A stretch of DNA of 64,000 nt from Janthinobacterium lividum PAMC 25724 (GCA_000242815.2 AHHB01000040.1:1-64000), one strand, 5' to 3'; positions 47,990 to 58,337 are shown, counted from the stretch's first letter. The notes: generated from the sequence alone by a model not told the origin. Numbers and translations: made by a program.

Positions 47990-48025
47990 AAAGCGTTGCC
48001 AGTACACTTGCTGGCAACGCTTTTT
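47990..48025 (+). terminator. Intrinsic terminator between TPR gene and ribF
   Basis: AAAGCGTTGCCAG and CTGGCAACGCTTT pair perfectly over 13 bp around an eight-base loop, and the right arm ends in five Ts. It ends about 100 bases before the ribF start. Confidence 0.9.
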
Positions 48026-48128
48026 AGCATTTCAGCAGGGAAATTACCGCTGTGCCGCCACTGCCGGGTGTGCATCCCTGAAACAGTCCGTATAATCGCT
48101 CTTTTGGCACAGTTTTCATCAGATTCCT

Positions 48129-49100
48129 ATGAAGGTATTCCGCGGACTTCCCAATGCCGAGGCGCGAGCGCCTTGCGCTCTGACCATCGGCAATTTTGAC
48201 GGTGTCCACATCGGCCATCAAGCCTTGCTGGCCCGCGTGCGCGGCGCGGCGACCGAACTCGGCATTGAAGCGGCCGTGATGACGTTCGAACCGCACCCGC
48301 GCGAATTCTTTGCGCAGCGCGCGGGCGACCTGTCGAAGGCGCCGCAGCGCATCGCCAACCTGCGCGACAAGCTGCAATCGCTGGACGACGCCAACATCGA
48401 CCGAGTCGTCGTCGAGCACTTCAGCGCGCAATTCGCCGCCTTGACGCCGCAGCAATTCACGGAACAAGTCCTGGTCGACGGCTTGCACGTGAAATGGCTG
48501 ATGGTTGGCGACGATTTCTGCTATGGCGCCCGGCGTGCGGGCAATGTCGCCATGCTGCAGCAAGCGGGCCGCGAATATGGTTTTCATGTGGAAACTTTGC
48601 CAACGGTCATGAATGGCAGCACACGCATCTCATCGTCTGCCGTGCGCCTGGCCCTGGCCGCCGGCGATTTCCCTCTCGCCACGCAGTTGCTCGGTCACCC
48701 GTACGCCATTTCCGGCCATGTGATCCACGGCCAGAAACTGGGCCGCACCCTGGGCTTCCCCACCTTGAACCTGCGCGTGGCGCACCGCCCCGCCCTGTCC
48801 GGCATCTTCATCGTGCAAGTCCATGGCCTGGCGCCACAGCCACTGCCCGCCGTGGCCAGCCTGGGCGTGCGCCCTACCGTTGACGACAGCGGCCGCGTCT
48901 TGCTGGAAGTACATCTATTTGATTTTGCCCAGTCCTGCTACGGCAAGCTGGTACGCGTGGAGTTTTTGCAAAAGCTGCGCGACGAAGAAAAGTATAACGA
49001 CCTGCCCACCCTGACCGCCGCCATCGAGCGCGATTCAAACCAGGCGCGCGCTTATTTTGCGCGGCACCGCAGCGCCATTACCGCTACCGACCGAATTTGA
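48129..49100 (+). CDS. ribF: Bifunctional riboflavin kinase/FAD synthetase RibF
   Basis: RibF, 323 residues, turns riboflavin into FMN and then FAD. The N-terminal FAD synthetase domain has TIGNFDGVHIGHQALLARVR and MTFEPHPREFF, then STRISSSAVRLALAAGDF. The C-terminal riboflavin kinase domain has VIHGQKLGRTLGFPTLNLRV and FLQKLRDEEKYNDLPTLTAA. Length is close to E. coli RibF (313). It heads the conserved ribF-ileS-lspA-coaBC-dut run. No FMN riboswitch is seen upstream. Confidence 0.96.
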   Translation: MKVFRGLPNAEARAPCALTIGNFDGVHIGHQALLARVRGAATELGIEAAVMTFEPHPREFFAQRAGDLSKAPQRIANLRDKLQSLDDANIDRVVVEHFSAQFAALTPQQFTEQVLVDGLHVKWLMVGDDFCYGARRAGNVAMLQQAGREYGFHVETLPTVMNGSTRISSSAVRLALAAGDFPLATQLLGHPYAISGHVIHGQKLGRTLGFPTLNLRVAHRPALSGIFIVQVHGLAPQPLPAVASLGVRPTVDDSGRVLLEVHLFDFAQSCYGKLVRVEFLQKLRDEEKYNDLPTLTAAIERDSNQARAYFARHRSAITATDRI

Positions 49101-49181
49101 CGCCGGCCAACTCCGCCGCCTGGCGGCATTTGCCACCGCAAACCCGCTGCAAAAATAGACTCCACACCATTAAAGAAGATT

Positions 49182-52082
49182 ATGTCCGATCAAAACAAGC
49201 CAGCCACGCCCAAGCAAAACAAGAAGCCTGAAAGCAAATACCCGGTTAACATGACGGAAACGCCGTTCCCGATGCGCGGCGACATGGCCAAGCGCGAGCC
49301 GCAATGGGTACAGCAATGGCAAGACAAGAAAATTTACGAACGCGTGCGCAAGGCTGCCGCCGGCCGTCCGAAATTCATCCTGCATGACGGCCCGCCGTAT
49401 GCGAATGGCGATATCCACCTGGGCCACGCTGTCAACAAGATCCTGAAGGACATGGTCATCAAGTCGCGTTCGCTGGCCGGCTTCGACGCACCCTATGTGC
49501 CGGGCTGGGATTGCCACGGCATGCCGATCGAGATCCAGATCGAGAAACTGCATGGCAAGAACCTGCCGACAGCCGACGTGCTGGAAAAGGCCCGCGCCTA
49601 CGCGAATGTGCAGGTGGAGCGTCAGAAAAAGGACTTCATCCGCCTGGGCGTGCTGGGCGAGTGGGACAATCCTTACCTGACCATGGCGCATGGCAATGAG
49701 GCGGACGAACTGCGCGCGCTGGGCAAGCTGCTGGAAAAAGGCTACGTTTACCGCGGCCTGAAGCCTGTCAACTGGTGCTTCGACTGCCAGTCGGCGCTGG
49801 CCGAGGCGGAAGTGGAATACGCGGAAAAACGCGATCCCGCCATCGATGTCGGCTTCAAGTTCGCCGAACCGGAAAAACTGGCGAGCGCCTTCGGCTTGCC
49901 TTCCTTGCCGACGAATAACGGTTTCATCGTCATCTGGACCACCACGCCGTGGACCATCCCGTCGAACCAGGCGCTGAACGTGCACCCGGAAGTCACCTAC
50001 GCGCTGGTAATGGCCGAGCGCGATGGCCAGCCATTGCTGCTGATCCTGGCACAAGACTTGGTCGAGTCCAGCCTGGCGCGCTTCAAGCTCGATGGCACGA
50101 CGATCGCCACCTGCGACGGCGCGGCCCTGGCCGGCATCAGCTTCCGCCATCCGCTGCATGCGACCGACGCTTTCTATGACCGTTTGTCGCCGCTCTACCT
50201 GGCCGAATACGTGACCACGGAAAGCGGCACGGGCGTGGTGCACTCGGCGCCAGCGTACGGCCTGGACGACTTCATCTCGTGCAAGGCGCACGGCATGAAG
50301 GACGACGACATCATCAAGCCCGTCATGGGTGATGGCAAGTTCGCCTCGACCCTGCCCCTGTTCGGCGGCATGAGCATCTGGGAAGCGTCGAAGCCGATCT
50401 GCAACGCCCTGCGCGAAGCGGGCGCGCTGTTCGAAGTGAAGATGTTCGACCACAGCTATATGCATTGCTGGCGCCATAAGACGCCGATCATCTACCGCGC
50501 CACCTCGCAGTGGTTCGCCGGCATGGACGTGACGCCGAAAGACGGCGGCGCAACCCTGCGCGAGACGGCCTTGAAAGGCATCGCCGACACCGAGTTCTTC
50601 CCGGACTGGGGCCAGGCGCGTCTGCACGGCATGATCGCCAACCGTCCTGACTGGACCCTCTCGCGCCAGCGCCAGTGGGGCGTGCCGATGGCCTTTATCG
50701 TGCACAAGGAAACGGGCGACCTGCATCCGCGCACGCCGGACTTGCTGGAACAAGTGGCCAAGCTGATCGAAAAGAACGGCATCGAAGCATGGCAGGCGCT
50801 GGACTTGCAAGATCTGATCGGCGACGAAGCGGCCATCTACGCCAAGAACAAAGATACCCTGGACGTATGGTTCGATTCCGGCGCCACGCACCAGACGGTG
50901 CTGGGCGGCCCGCAAGCGCACGGCTCGCATTCAACGCAGCTGCAATTCCCGGCCGATCTATACCTGGAAGGCTCGGACCAGCATCGCGGCTGGTTCCACT
51001 CGTCCCTGCTGGTGTCGTCCATGCTGAACGGCCGTCCGCCGTATAAAGCCCTGCTGACGCACGGTTTCACGGTCGATGGCGAAGGCAAGAAGATGTCCAA
51101 GTCGCTGGGAAATACCCTGGCACCGCAAAAAATCTCGGACACCCTGGGCGCCGACATCCTGCGCCTGTGGATCGCCTCGACCGACTACACGGGCGAGCTG
51201 TCGATCTCCGACGAAATCCTCAAGCGCGTGACAGAAGCGTACCGCCGTATCCGCAACACCCTGCGCTTCCTGCTGGCCAACACCTCGGACTTCAATCCGG
51301 CCACGGATGCCGTGCCGGTGGCGCAGATGTTCGAGATCGACCGCTATGCGCTGGCCAACATGGCCTCGCTGCAAACGCAGATCGAGAACAATTACGCGCG
51401 CTACGAGTTCCAGCCGGTGGTGTCGAAGCTGCAGACGTACTGCTCGGAAGACCTCGGTGGCTTCTACCTGGACATCCTGAAGGACCGTCTGTACACCTCC
51501 GGCTTGAGCTCGCAAGCGCGCCGTTCCGCGCAAACGGCACTGTGGCATATCACGCAAAGCCTGCTGCGCCTGATGGCGCCGGCCCTGTCGTTCACGGCCG
51601 AAGAAGCATGGGTCGTCTTTGCCGGCAGCGAAGCCTACGCCGCCAGCGATGAAACCATCTTCACGCAAACCTGGTGGCAGTTGCCGGAAGTATCGGATGC
51701 GGCCGACCTGCTGGAGAAATACACGGCCCTGCGCGCCGTGCGCACGGACGTCACAAAACAGCTGGAAGACTTGCGCACCTCGGGCGCCATCGGCTCCTCG
51801 CTGCAGGCGGAACTGACGATCAAGGCTGCGCCGATGAAGTACAAGCTGTTGACAACCCTGGGCGACGACTTGAAATTCGTCTTCATCACCTCCCAGGCTA
51901 GCGTTGTCGAAGTGCCTGAGGAGGCGGCCGAAGAGGTGGTCGTGGCCGCGTCCACGGCGCCGAAGTGCGAGCGCTGCTGGCACTACCGCAGCGACGTGGG
52001 CACGGACGCCGCGCATGCCACCCTGTGCGGCCGCTGCGTCAGCAACCTGTTTGGCAAGGGCGAAGTTCGCCGCTTCGCCTAA
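49182..52082 (+). CDS. ileS: Isoleucyl-tRNA synthetase
   Basis: IleRS, 966 residues, charges tRNA-Ile and edits valine. Class I motifs are [20 protein letters not shown] (HIGH-type) and [15 protein letters not shown] (KMSKS). [14 protein letters not shown] and [17 protein letters not shown] precede the editing domain. The C-terminal zinc-binding cysteines are in [12 protein letters not shown] and [11 protein letters not shown]. Length matches the bacterial form (about 940). It follows ribF by 81 bases and precedes lspA by 93. Confidence 0.98.
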   Translation: MSDQNKPATPKQNKKPESKYPVNMTETPFPMRGDMAKREPQWVQQWQDKKIYERVRKAAAGRPKFILHDGPPYANGDIHLGHAVNKILKDMVIKSRSLAGFDAPYVPGWDCHGMPIEIQIEKLHGKNLPTADVLEKARAYANVQVERQKKDFIRLGVLGEWDNPYLTMAHGNEADELRALGKLLEKGYVYRGLKPVNWCFDCQSALAEAEVEYAEKRDPAIDVGFKFAEPEKLASAFGLPSLPTNNGFIVIWTTTPWTIPSNQALNVHPEVTYALVMAERDGQPLLLILAQDLVESSLARFKLDGTTIATCDGAALAGISFRHPLHATDAFYDRLSPLYLAEYVTTESGTGVVHSAPAYGLDDFISCKAHGMKDDDIIKPVMGDGKFASTLPLFGGMSIWEASKPICNALREAGALFEVKMFDHSYMHCWRHKTPIIYRATSQWFAGMDVTPKDGGATLRETALKGIADTEFFPDWGQARLHGMIANRPDWTLSRQRQWGVPMAFIVHKETGDLHPRTPDLLEQVAKLIEKNGIEAWQALDLQDLIGDEAAIYAKNKDTLDVWFDSGATHQTVLGGPQAHGSHSTQLQFPADLYLEGSDQHRGWFHSSLLVSSMLNGRPPYKALLTHGFTVDGEGKKMSKSLGNTLAPQKISDTLGADILRLWIASTDYTGELSISDEILKRVTEAYRRIRNTLRFLLANTSDFNPATDAVPVAQMFEIDRYALANMASLQTQIENNYARYEFQPVVSKLQTYCSEDLGGFYLDILKDRLYTSGLSSQARRSAQTALWHITQSLLRLMAPALSFTAEEAWVVFAGSEAYAASDETIFTQTWWQLPEVSDAADLLEKYTALRAVRTDVTKQLEDLRTSGAIGSSLQAELTIKAAPMKYKLLTTLGDDLKFVFITSQASVVEVPEEAAEEVVVAASTAPKCERCWHYRSDVGTDAAHATLCGRCVSNLFGKGEVRRFA

Positions 52083-52175
52083 CAACGGCGCGCGACTGGA
52101 ATACAGACCCAGTGCGCCGCTTCCCACCGCCGCTGCCCGCAAGAGTAGCGGCGGCTTTATCTTCCCTGGAAAAAT

Positions 52176-52685
52176 ATGGCCACTAAAAACCGTTTTTCAT
52201 CGAAATCGTCCTCCTCATCCTCGCTCGTGCCCTGGCTGGGCATTGCCGCCGTTGTCATTCTGTTCGACCAGATCACCAAGATCACGATCCTGAAGACGTT
52301 CCACTATGCGCAGGAAATGGTCATCACTTCGTATTTCAACCTGGTGCTCGCGTTTAACAAAGGTGCGGCGTTCAGTTTCCTGTCCGACCAGGGCGGCTGG
52401 CAACGCTATTTCTTCACCGGCATCGCCCTCGCGGCGGCCATCTACATCATTTACTTACTGAAAAAGCACGCCGGCCAGCGCATGTTTTGCTGGGCTCTGG
52501 CGCTGATCCTTGGCGGCGCGCTGGGCAACGCCATCGACCGCCTGATTTACGGCCATGTAGTCGACTTCCTCGACTTCCACTGGAAAAGCTGGGGCCACTT
52601 CCCCGCCTTCAATATTGCCGACAGCGCCATCTGCATCGGCGCGGCCCTGTTCATCATCGATGAACTGCGCCGGGTAAACAAATAA
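52176..52685 (+). CDS. lspA: Lipoprotein signal peptidase LspA
   Basis: LspA, 169 residues, cuts signal peptides of prolipoproteins in the inner membrane. Four membrane helices are visible ([80 protein letters not shown]). Catalytic aspartates are in [15 protein letters not shown] and [11 protein letters not shown]. It lies 17 bases ahead of coaBC. Confidence 0.96.
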   Translation: MATKNRFSSKSSSSSSLVPWLGIAAVVILFDQITKITILKTFHYAQEMVITSYFNLVLAFNKGAAFSFLSDQGGWQRYFFTGIALAAAIYIIYLLKKHAGQRMFCWALALILGGALGNAIDRLIYGHVVDFLDFHWKSWGHFPAFNIADSAICIGAALFIIDELRRVNK

Positions 52686-52702
52686 ACCAGCAGGAGAACG
52701 GC

Positions 52703-53923
52703 ATGGAATTGTCCGGCAAAAAAATTGTCCTGGGACTTACCGGCGGCGTCGCCTGCTACAAGGCGGCAGAACTGTGCCGCGCCCTGAGCAAGGCTGGCGC
52801 CTCGGTGCAAGTGGTGATGACCGATGCGGCCAGCCATTTCATCACGGCCGTGACGATGCAGGCGCTCTCGGGCCATCCCGTACACACCAGCCAGTGGGAT
52901 GCGCGCATCGCCAACAACATGGCGCATATCGATTTGACGCGCCATGCGGACGCCATCCTGATCGCACCGTGTTCGGCCGATTTTCTGCGCAAACTGGCGC
53001 ACGGCGTGTGCGACGACCTGCTGTCGACGCTGTGCCTGGCCCGCCCGGCGCACCTGCCTTTGCTGGTAGCGCCGGCCATGAACGTGGAAATGTGGCAGAA
53101 CCCCGCCACGCAGCGCAATGTGCAACAGCTGCGCGATGATGGCATCAAGCTGTTCGGCCCCGCCGCCGGGGAACAGGCATGCGGTGAAGTGGGCCTGGGC
53201 CGCATGCTGGAACCGGAACAGCTGCTGACGGAGCTGATCGCCGCCTTCCAGCCGAAAGTCTTGGCAGGCAAGCGCGTGCTGGTCACGGCCGGCCCCACCT
53301 TCGAAGCCATCGACCCCGTGCGCGGCATTACCAATCTGTCCTCGGGCAAGATGGGCTATGCGGTGGCGCGCGCGGCGCGCGAAGCGGGCGCCGAAGTGCT
53401 GCTCATTTCAGGTCCGACTGCCCTCGACGCGCCCTTCGGCGTGCGCCGCATCGATGTGCAAAGCGCACAGCAAATGCATGATGCGGTACTGGCCCACGTC
53501 GACGGCCAGCATGTCTTTGTCGCCGTGGCCGCCGTGGCCGACTGGCGCGTGACCAACGCCAGCGAGCAGAAGATGAAAAAGCAGGCCGACGGCTCCGTGC
53601 CCGAACTGCAGTTCACGCAAAATCCCGACATCCTGGCCAGCGTGGCGGCACGCACCAACCTGGCCGGCTATCCGTATTGCGTGGGCTTTGCCGCCGAATC
53701 GGAAAACCTGGTGGAATTTGGTTCGATCAAGCGCGAAAAAAAGGGCATTCCTTTGCTGGTCGGCAATATCGGCCAGAACACCTTCGGTCAGGATGACAAC
53801 ACCATCATCCTGTTCGATGAAGAAGGCCATACCGTGCTGCCGCGCGCCTCGAAACTGAACCTGGCGCGCCAGCTGATTTCGGAAATCTCAAAGCGACTCG
53901 CCAACAATTCGCTGCTCAAATAA
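52703..53923 (+). CDS. coaBC: Bifunctional phosphopantothenoylcysteine decarboxylase/ligase CoaBC
   Basis: CoaBC, 406 residues, makes 4'-phosphopantetheine from phosphopantothenate and cysteine in coenzyme A synthesis. The flavin-dependent CoaC half starts KKIVLGLTGGVACYKAAELC and holds APAMNVEMWQNPATQRNVQQ and the catalytic Cys in GEQACGEVGLGRMLEP. The CoaB half from about residue 190 has GKRVLVTAGPTFEAIDPVRG followed by ITNLSSGKMGYAVA. CAGGAGA precedes the ATG. Confidence 0.96.
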   Translation: MELSGKKIVLGLTGGVACYKAAELCRALSKAGASVQVVMTDAASHFITAVTMQALSGHPVHTSQWDARIANNMAHIDLTRHADAILIAPCSADFLRKLAHGVCDDLLSTLCLARPAHLPLLVAPAMNVEMWQNPATQRNVQQLRDDGIKLFGPAAGEQACGEVGLGRMLEPEQLLTELIAAFQPKVLAGKRVLVTAGPTFEAIDPVRGITNLSSGKMGYAVARAAREAGAEVLLISGPTALDAPFGVRRIDVQSAQQMHDAVLAHVDGQHVFVAVAAVADWRVTNASEQKMKKQADGSVPELQFTQNPDILASVAARTNLAGYPYCVGFAAESENLVEFGSIKREKKGIPLLVGNIGQNTFGQDDNTIILFDEEGHTVLPRASKLNLARQLISEISKRLANNSLLK

Positions 53924-53960
53924 ACCTTTTTTATACGACTTAGCTTAGTTAATCAGATTA

Positions 53961-54410
53961 ATGAAAAATATCGACATCAAGATCCTCGACGCCCGCATGA
54001 AAGAACTGCTGCCAGCCTACGCCACGCCCGGCAGCGCAGGCCTGGACTTGCGCGCCTGCATAGACGAGGCCATCACCATCGAAGCTGGCCAGACGGTACT
54101 CATTGCGACCGGCCTGGCCATCCATATCGGCGACCCGTCGTATGCAGCCATGATTTTGCCGCGCAGCGGCATGGGCCACAAGAACGGCATCGTATTGGGC
54201 AATCTGGTAGGCTTGATCGACTCCGATTACCAGGGCCAGCTGATGGTATCGACCTGGAACCGGGGCCAGAGTGCTTTCACGCTCAATCCCATGGAACGCC
54301 TGGCGCAACTGATTATCGTACCGGTGCTGCAAGTGGGCTTTAACGTCGTCGAGGAATTCGGCGACAGCGAACGCGGTGTTGGCGGTTTCGGCAGCACCGG
54401 CAAACATTAA
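53961..54410 (+). CDS. dut: dUTP diphosphatase Dut
   Basis: Dut, 149 residues, hydrolyses dUTP to dUMP, keeping uracil out of DNA. The five motifs are present: [56 protein letters not shown] and the C-terminal [16 protein letters not shown] segment (here [14 protein letters not shown]). Length is standard. It follows coaBC by 37 bases. Confidence 0.97.
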   Translation: MKNIDIKILDARMKELLPAYATPGSAGLDLRACIDEAITIEAGQTVLIATGLAIHIGDPSYAAMILPRSGMGHKNGIVLGNLVGLIDSDYQGQLMVSTWNRGQSAFTLNPMERLAQLIIVPVLQVGFNVVEEFGDSERGVGGFGSTGKH

Positions 54411-54420
54411 GGACTAATTT

Positions 54421-55518
54421 ATGCCAGGTTTCCGCCATCTGATTTCGACTTCGCTGCGCCGCCTGGCCACTCCTCTCCTGTTGGCCGGCGCAGCCATTCT
54501 GGCCGGCTGCACCGCGCCGGCGACGAATGTCAGCGGCCCGTTCAATGTCGTCGCGGCGCCCGACGCACCGGCCCTGACGGCGGAGAAAAAGGCGGAGCAG
54601 GAAGAACTGGTGAAGATGGTGGCGCAGCAGGATCGCCTGTCGAAAGTGTCGGCGCCCCTGCTGATCAACAATGCGGACCTGTGCAAGACGCATGCACGCA
54701 AGCTGCTGGGCTTCACGGCCCAGAACAAATACTCGTACCCGGGCGTCTATGCCGACGCGGCCCAGGCAGCCCTCGGCTACGGCGAGCAGATGCAAGTGTC
54801 GGGCGTGCTGCCAGGCAGCGGCGCCGCGCGCGCCGGCTTGCGCAAGGGCGACGCCTTGCTCGCTGCCGAAGGCAAGCCGCTACCCGCCGGCCCCAAGGCG
54901 GAAGCTCCGTTCGGCGCCATCGTTGGCCCATTGGTCTCGAAAAGCGCCAGCCTGAACATGACCATCGCCCGCGACGGCCAGCAGCAGGATCTGAAGATTC
55001 CCGTCACGCGTGCCTGCGCCTTCCGCGTTACCCTGGGCAATGCAGACAATATCAACGCCTATTCGGATGGCGCGAGCATCATGCTCACGCGCGGCATGGT
55101 CAATGCGGCGCAAAACGACGAAGGTATCGCCTTCGTGATCGCGCGCGAAATGGCGCATAACATCCTCGATCATGCGCGCAGCCAGCGCACGGCCGGTACG
55201 GCCAGCAGCATCATCGACAGCCTCGGCGCCGTACAGCCCGACGTGTCGATGCTGACGGGCGGCGCCGGCATCAAGTCCATGCCGCAGGAACTCGATGCGC
55301 AAGCCGACACCCTCGCCATCTACCTGCTGGCGCGCGCCGGCTACAATATCGACAACGCCGCCCTCTTCTGGCAGCGCCTGGCCACGCAAGTACCGGCCAC
55401 GCTGGCCAACGGCTACACGGCGCTGCATCCTGGCACCAACGCGCGCATGGCGGCCATCAACCGCGCCGTGACGGAGGTGCGCGCCAAGCAGGCGGCAAAG
55501 AAGCCGCTCAAGCCTTAG
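54421..55518 (+). CDS. M48-family lipoprotein with PDZ-like domain and altered zinc motif
   Basis: This 365-residue protein has a lipoprotein signal (LLAGAAILAGCTAP, Cys about residue 30). Residues about 120-200 resemble a PDZ domain (SGVLPGSGAARAGLRKGDAL). The C-terminal part is M48-like, but the HExxH zinc motif reads REMAH (residues 242-246): the first His is replaced by Arg. The later ELDAQADTLAIYLLARAGY keeps the family's third-ligand region. It is therefore probably inactive or uses another mechanism. AAGGA precedes the ATG, 10 bases after dut. Confidence 0.82.
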   Translation: MPGFRHLISTSLRRLATPLLLAGAAILAGCTAPATNVSGPFNVVAAPDAPALTAEKKAEQEELVKMVAQQDRLSKVSAPLLINNADLCKTHARKLLGFTAQNKYSYPGVYADAAQAALGYGEQMQVSGVLPGSGAARAGLRKGDALLAAEGKPLPAGPKAEAPFGAIVGPLVSKSASLNMTIARDGQQQDLKIPVTRACAFRVTLGNADNINAYSDGASIMLTRGMVNAAQNDEGIAFVIAREMAHNILDHARSQRTAGTASSIIDSLGAVQPDVSMLTGGAGIKSMPQELDAQADTLAIYLLARAGYNIDNAALFWQRLATQVPATLANGYTALHPGTNARMAAINRAVTEVRAKQAAKKPLKP

Positions 55519-55542
55519 GCCTGATGAGCAAAGGAGGCGCCT

Positions 55543-55640
55543 GACAAAACCGTCGCGAGCGGCAGTGATTTGTGGCTAAGCAGCGCAAGCGTGCTCTGGC
55601 ACGGTGAGCATCGCAGGCCGCAAAGCGCAAGGAGCAGCAG
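55543..55640 (+). repeat. Interspersed intergenic repeat, copy B
   Basis: These 98 bases align without gaps to 14237-14334 (81 identical). The hairpin stem CGTGC/GCACG is the same as in copy A, while the four-base loop differs (TCTG against TAAA). The copy lies between the stops of the convergent M48-type and 46-residue genes. The long terminal inverted repeats of copy A are absent. Confidence 0.8.
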
Positions 55641-55646
55641 CATTGT

Positions 55647-55787
55647 TCAGCCGCCGGGGAAATTCGGGAAATAGGTGCCCATGATCCAGGTCAGGGCACC
55701 GCAGAACACCACGGCAAAAAACAGGGCAATGAGCAGCTTGCCGAACTTGGGAATACCCTCTTCTTGCGTCTTGACTTCATTTGACAT
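55647..55787 (-). CDS. Small single-pass membrane protein (46 residues)
   Basis: The protein reads MSNEVKTQEEGIPKFGKL, then the hydrophobic LIALFFAVVFCGALTWIMGT, then YFPNFPGG. A GGAG site about 10 bases before ATG 55787 supports it. One membrane helix with a charged N-terminus suggests a small inner-membrane protein. Family unknown. It is divergent from the XdhC-like gene and convergent with the M48-type gene. Confidence 0.65.
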   Translation of the reverse strand: MSNEVKTQEEGIPKFGKLLIALFFAVVFCGALTWIMGTYFPNFPGG

Positions 55788-55887
55788 GAAAATTCTCCGC
55801 ACGGTGGTGGAACAGGTAGTATATCCACAATCTTGAAACCTATTCCATACTTTGTCGCAGACATGCGGCATGCAACTCTGGCACCCT

Positions 55888-56895
55888 ATGGACAGCATCG
55901 ATCTTGAAGTTCTGAAAACCAGCGCCGCCTGGCTGGCCGCCGGCCACCGTTGCGAACTCGTCACCGTCATCAAGACCTGGGGCTCCAGCCCCCGTCCGGT
56001 GGGCGCCACCCTGGCCATCTGCGACGACGGCACGGTGGTCGGCTCCGTCTCCGGCGGCTGCATCGAGGATGACTTGATCGACACCGTCCGCGTGCACGGC
56101 ATCGTGCGCGCGCTGCCAGAAATCGTCAGCTACGGCATCAGCGCAGACGAGGCGCACCGTTTCGGCCTGCCCTGCGGCGGCACCATCGAACTGGCCATCG
56201 AGCCGCTGCATGCGCACAGCCGCGTGGCCGAACTGCTGGCGCGCCTGGAAGCGCATGAACTGGTCGAACGCCGCCTCGACCTGCGCACTGGCAGCGTCAC
56301 CCTGCAAAGCGCCGTGCCGGGTGCCGCCCTGACCCTGGAAGACGCCGTGCTCACCACGCAGCATGGCCCACGCTGGCGCCTGCTGATCATCGGCGCCAGC
56401 CAGTTGTCGCGCTTCGTGGCGCAGATCGCCACGGCCATGGATTACCACGTCATCGTCTGCGACCCGCGCGAGCAATACCGGGATGGCTGGAACGTGCCCG
56501 GCGTGCCCCTGCTGCACGCCATGCCGGACGATCTCGTGCTCGAATTGAAGCTCGACAGCCGCAGCGCCGTCGTCGCCCTCACCCACGATCCCAAGCTCGA
56601 CGACCTGGCCCTGATGGAAGCACTCAAATCACCGGCTTTTTACGTGGGCGCCATCGGCTCGCGCGCCAACAATGCCAAGCGCCGCGAGCGGCTGCTGCAG
56701 TTCGACGTCAGCGCGCAACAACTGGCCCGCCTGCATGCGCCGATCGGCCTGTACATCGGCAGCAAGACGCCGGCCGAAATCGCCATTTCCATCCTGGCCG
56801 AGCTGACGGCCGTGAAGAACGGCGTGCCCGACGCCCTGCAAATCCAGCACGCGGCAGCCCTCAGCCCAGCTGGCACCGAGATCTGCGCGCGCTAA
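55888..56895 (+). CDS. XdhC/CoxI-family molybdoenzyme maturation protein
   Basis: This 335-residue protein belongs to the XdhC/CoxI family, which sulfurates and inserts the molybdenum cofactor into xanthine-dehydrogenase-type enzymes. The N-terminal domain has VTVIKTWGSSPRPVGATLAI and GSVSGGCIEDDLIDTVRVHG. The C-terminal Rossmann domain has WRLLIIGASQLSRF, AFYVGAIGSRANNAKRRERL and APIGLYIGSKTPAEIAISIL. ATG 55888 was chosen over in-frame ATGs at 55870 and 55852. A client hydroxylase lies at 59850-62632. Confidence 0.87.
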   Translation: MDSIDLEVLKTSAAWLAAGHRCELVTVIKTWGSSPRPVGATLAICDDGTVVGSVSGGCIEDDLIDTVRVHGIVRALPEIVSYGISADEAHRFGLPCGGTIELAIEPLHAHSRVAELLARLEAHELVERRLDLRTGSVTLQSAVPGAALTLEDAVLTTQHGPRWRLLIIGASQLSRFVAQIATAMDYHVIVCDPREQYRDGWNVPGVPLLHAMPDDLVLELKLDSRSAVVALTHDPKLDDLALMEALKSPAFYVGAIGSRANNAKRRERLLQFDVSAQQLARLHAPIGLYIGSKTPAEIAISILAELTAVKNGVPDALQIQHAAALSPAGTEICAR

Positions 56896-56963
56896 AGGCA
56901 AAAAGCAAGAAACGCGCTGCGCCCGCCTCGCCTGCCTGCTACCTTCCTTCACTTTGGCCCACC

Positions 56964-57881
56964 ATGACCCTGCTGCACTGGACCCTGCCCCTGCCTGCCG
57001 GCTACCGTCGCGATGATGTCATCGCCTTCCACAGCCGCGATGCGCAAGGCGTGGCCGAACAGGTCACAGCAAACGGGCTGCGCAAGGGCATCGTGCTGCA
57101 AGGCCTGCCTGTCTTGCTCGATGTGGCGTTCACGCACGACGGCGCCGTCTGCCAGGCCGACATCGACGGCAATGACAATACCGTCACCGCACTTCAAACG
57201 CACCTGCACGACGCGCTGCTAAACATCCTCGGCCTGCGCATCGATCCGCAGCCGTTCGCCCTGCTCGCTGCCAGCGATCCGCTACTGGCGCCTTTAATTC
57301 GCAGCAATCCGGGCTTACGCATCGTGCAGTCGGCCAGCCCCTTCGAGGCGCTGACCTGGGCCATCATCGGCCAGCAGATCAATTTGCCGTTCGCCATTGC
57401 GCTGCGCCGCAGCTTCATCTTGCAGGCAGGGCGCGCGCACAGCAGCGGTGTGTGGTGCTACCCGGAGGCGCGCGACGTGGCGCGGCTGTCGGTGGAAGAA
57501 CTGACCAGCCGCAAATTCTCGCGCGCCAAGGCGGAAACCGTGCTGCGCCTGGCGCGCCTGGTCAACGAGGGAGAATTGTCGCTGGCGCTGCCGCCTTGCG
57601 GCGACGTGACGGCCATCTCGCAGGCGCTGCTGGCCGTGAAGGGCATCGGCCCGTGGAGCGTCAATTATGCGCTGCTGCGCGGCTACGGCTACGCCGATTG
57701 CTCGTTGCATGGCGACGTGGCGATACGCGCCGCCCTGCAAAAGCTGCTCGGCGAGGTGACGAAACCGGACATGGCGCGCACGCAGCACTGGCTGCGCCAG
57801 TATGCGCCGCACCGCAGCATGGCCGCCGCCCACCTGTGGGCCAGCCTGCATGCAAAAAATATTCCACCAGCGGCGGAATAA
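56964..57881 (+). CDS. alkA: DNA-3-methyladenine glycosylase II (AlkA-like)
   Basis: This 305-residue base-excision enzyme removes alkylated purines. A helix-hairpin-helix motif (LLAVKGIGPWSVNYALLRGY) precedes the catalytic Asp251 in LHGDVAIRAAL, matching Asp238 of E. coli AlkA. The N-terminal AlkA domain is at about 1-85. There is no AraC-type Ada domain. Length is near E. coli AlkA (282). It is 68 bases after the XdhC-like gene; no link to it is known. Confidence 0.88.
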   Translation: MTLLHWTLPLPAGYRRDDVIAFHSRDAQGVAEQVTANGLRKGIVLQGLPVLLDVAFTHDGAVCQADIDGNDNTVTALQTHLHDALLNILGLRIDPQPFALLAASDPLLAPLIRSNPGLRIVQSASPFEALTWAIIGQQINLPFAIALRRSFILQAGRAHSSGVWCYPEARDVARLSVEELTSRKFSRAKAETVLRLARLVNEGELSLALPPCGDVTAISQALLAVKGIGPWSVNYALLRGYGYADCSLHGDVAIRAALQKLLGEVTKPDMARTQHWLRQYAPHRSMAAAHLWASLHAKNIPPAAE

Positions 57882-57938
57882 ACAGGGAGCACCTTGCGTC
57901 TATCCCTTGCAAGCCCCAAAAAACTCAAGGAGACCATC

Positions 57939-58316
57939 ATGCGCTTTACTCAGCTTACCGCTACCAGCTTCGCCCTCGCCACCCTGTTGTCCGCCCCGCT
58001 GGCCTTCGCCGCCGACGTCATGCCCGCCAACGGCATGCTGGTCAACGCCACGGGCATGACAGTGTATGTATTCGACAAGGATGTCGCTGACAGCGGCAAG
58101 AGCGCCTGCAGTGGTGGCTGCCTGGTCGCCTGGCCCGCCGTCATCGCCACCGAAGCGGCGCCCGCCGCGCCGTATGGCAGCATCAAGCGCGAAGACAATG
58201 GCGCGATGCAGCTGACCTATAATGGCAAGCCCCTGTACCTGTACAAGGAAGACAAGAAGGCGGGCGACATGGCCGGCGACAACTTCAAGAATGTGTGGCA
58301 CGTCGTCAAGCCGTAA
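57939..58316 (+). CDS. Secreted PF03640-type protein (secreted repeat of unknown function)
   Basis: This 125-residue protein has a signal peptide (LTATSFALATLLSAPLAFA, cleaved before ADVMP). The mature part shows the YVFDKDVADSGKSACSGGCL and VAWPAV pattern and LTYNGKPLYLYKEDKKAGDM, the paired motifs of PF03640, with two cysteines four apart. AAGGAG lies 6 bases before ATG 57939, which decides the start. It is 21 bases before an ECF sigma gene, so it may be the sensed or controlled partner (inference). Confidence 0.85.
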   Translation: MRFTQLTATSFALATLLSAPLAFAADVMPANGMLVNATGMTVYVFDKDVADSGKSACSGGCLVAWPAVIATEAAPAAPYGSIKREDNGAMQLTYNGKPLYLYKEDKKAGDMAGDNFKNVWHVVKP

Positions 58317-58337
58317 GCAGCCATTCCCGCCGCCGCG

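Noticed and set aside
48026..48128. FMN riboswitch ahead of ribF
   Set aside because: The leader is only about 100 bases and lacks the conserved RFN blocks.
49170..50930. 586-residue open frame on the minus strand opposite ileS
   Set aside because: It overlaps the complete ileS gene and has no recognisable domain; long antisense frames are expected at this GC content.
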